64,000 nucleotides of DNA from Rhizophagus irregularis (Eukaryota > Glomeromycota > Glomeromycetes > Glomerales > Glomeraceae), in contig NC_089443.1 of the NCBI RefSeq assembly GCF_026210795.1, positions 4,154,001 to 4,218,000 on the forward strand, in the 5' to 3' direction. Below are positions 63,451 to 64,000 of the stretch, piece after piece; position 1 is the first letter of the stretch; the number at the start of each line of letters is the position of its first letter. The position numbers and the translations under genes were made by a program. The notes under the pieces are model-generated. The model did no database searches. It had not been told where the DNA came from and worked only from the letters and a program-made list of their open reading frames with translations.

Positions 63451-63765
63451 ATGGTCAGTAGGCGTCACCCATGCACCCCATGCACTTGCAAATTGCCAAG
63501 AAAAACATTTGAAGATCTTCGTCAATTCCGTATACATAATCAGATTACTATCTATAGGAAATCATTTATTTCATGTCAATTCCGTATACGGAATCAGATT
63601 TCTATCTATAGGGAATTCATTTATTTCATTATATGTACGAATATTATAAAAAAGACAAAAAAAGAGCTATTTTTAGATGTTTCACCTTTCAGTCTAGCCT
63701 TTTATGCAGGTAAAGGTCGTGTGCGTAATTATAACACCACAATGGATGTGCATAAAGACAATTAA
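63451..63765 (+). CDS. doubtful 104-aa ORF containing a 54-bp repeat
   Basis: ATG 63451, MVSRRHPCTPCTCKLPRKTF. Its middle is formed by a 54-bp direct repeat, so the frame may be accidental. No family. Confidence 0.15.
   Translation: MVSRRHPCTPCTCKLPRKTFEDLRQFRIHNQITIYRKSFISCQFRIRNQISIYREFIYFIICTNIIKKTKKELFLDVSPFSLAFYAGKGRVRNYNTTMDVHKDN
63521..63629. repeat. 54-bp direct repeat, two units
   Basis: Units start GTCAATTCCGTATAC at 63521 and 63575 and share ATCAGATT and CTATCTATAGG. Confidence 0.8.
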
Positions 63766-64000
63766 GTGAGGAGTGAATTTATTGTCACAAAAATTTGTGA
63801 CCTTGCCAAAAAAAAACTAATAAAAATGCCAAGAAATTTTCAAATTATCGACCAATTCATTTGAATCAACAATCGAATTGATCATGATTTTTTATAAATT
63901 ATTTGTTCATCTTTTTTGCGTTATTTTTTGGGCAACTTTAGTTTTATCTAAGCCAATTTTGAACCAAGAACTTATTAAATCCCGGAATTATGAGCCAAAA
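63766..64000. other. AT-rich sequence at the window end
   Basis: Nothing supportable seen. Confidence 0.35.

Overview
The window is AT-rich fungal DNA with short GT-AG introns and a host F-box/LRR-like gene. It reads most like an arbuscular mycorrhizal fungus of the Rhizophagus type (Glomeromycotina). That assignment rests on recalled family style, not a search. Most of the 64 kb is mobile DNA in nested or adjacent copies, most of them dated or bounded here by target-site duplications (TSDs).

Layout. 1-2894: a multi-exon membrane-protein gene, 5' end outside the window. 2895-6800: AT-rich intergenic DNA with an exon-like tandem array (4316-5012) and a small inverted-repeat element. 6801-19670 (minus): a 12.9 kb Ty3/gypsy LTR retrotransposon (element 1) with 649-bp LTRs and a 4-bp TSD. 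Its order is four leader ORFs, giant Gag, protease, RT-RNase H fused to a thymidylate-kinase-like domain, a small ORF, integrase. 20750-21190: a second exon-like array. 21742-29041 (plus): a 7.3 kb relative (element 2) with 1096-bp LTRs and a 4-bp TSD. It has lost most of Gag, protease and the RT core but keeps RNase H, an intact kinase domain and integrase. It splits a transposase-like minus-strand gene (29042-31013 and 21435-21741). 31660-32510: a third exon-like array. 33049-33590: a frameshifted zinc-finger gene. 33871-35912: an ORF1-only retroposon with poly(A) tail and 17-bp TSD.

35983-59209 is a 23.2 kb Polinton/Maverick-like DNA element with 483-bp terminal inverted repeats and a 5-bp TSD (TCCGC). 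It is about 15 kb once a nested 8.2 kb LINE (42995-51172) is set aside. It encodes a D5-like SF3 helicase, family B DNA polymerase, a Zn/IQ-like protein, an F-box protein, a 2-cysteine-adaptor-like protein, an A32-type packaging ATPase, a chromodomain integrase and a DUF5679-like zinc ribbon. I see no double-jelly-roll capsid and no adenain-type protease. In the place where they would be expected sits a compact retroelement-style Gag plus retropepsin pair, joined by a probable -1 frameshift on nine A residues. Several of its genes carry single-base frameshifts, so this copy is decayed or the assembly has indels. 59210-64000: host flank with a MITE, an F-box/LRR-like gene (60608-62083, minus) and unannotated AT-rich sequence.

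The two observations I rate highest are the Polinton-like element with Gag and aspartic protease, and the nucleotide-kinase domain carried in the pol region of both gypsy elements.
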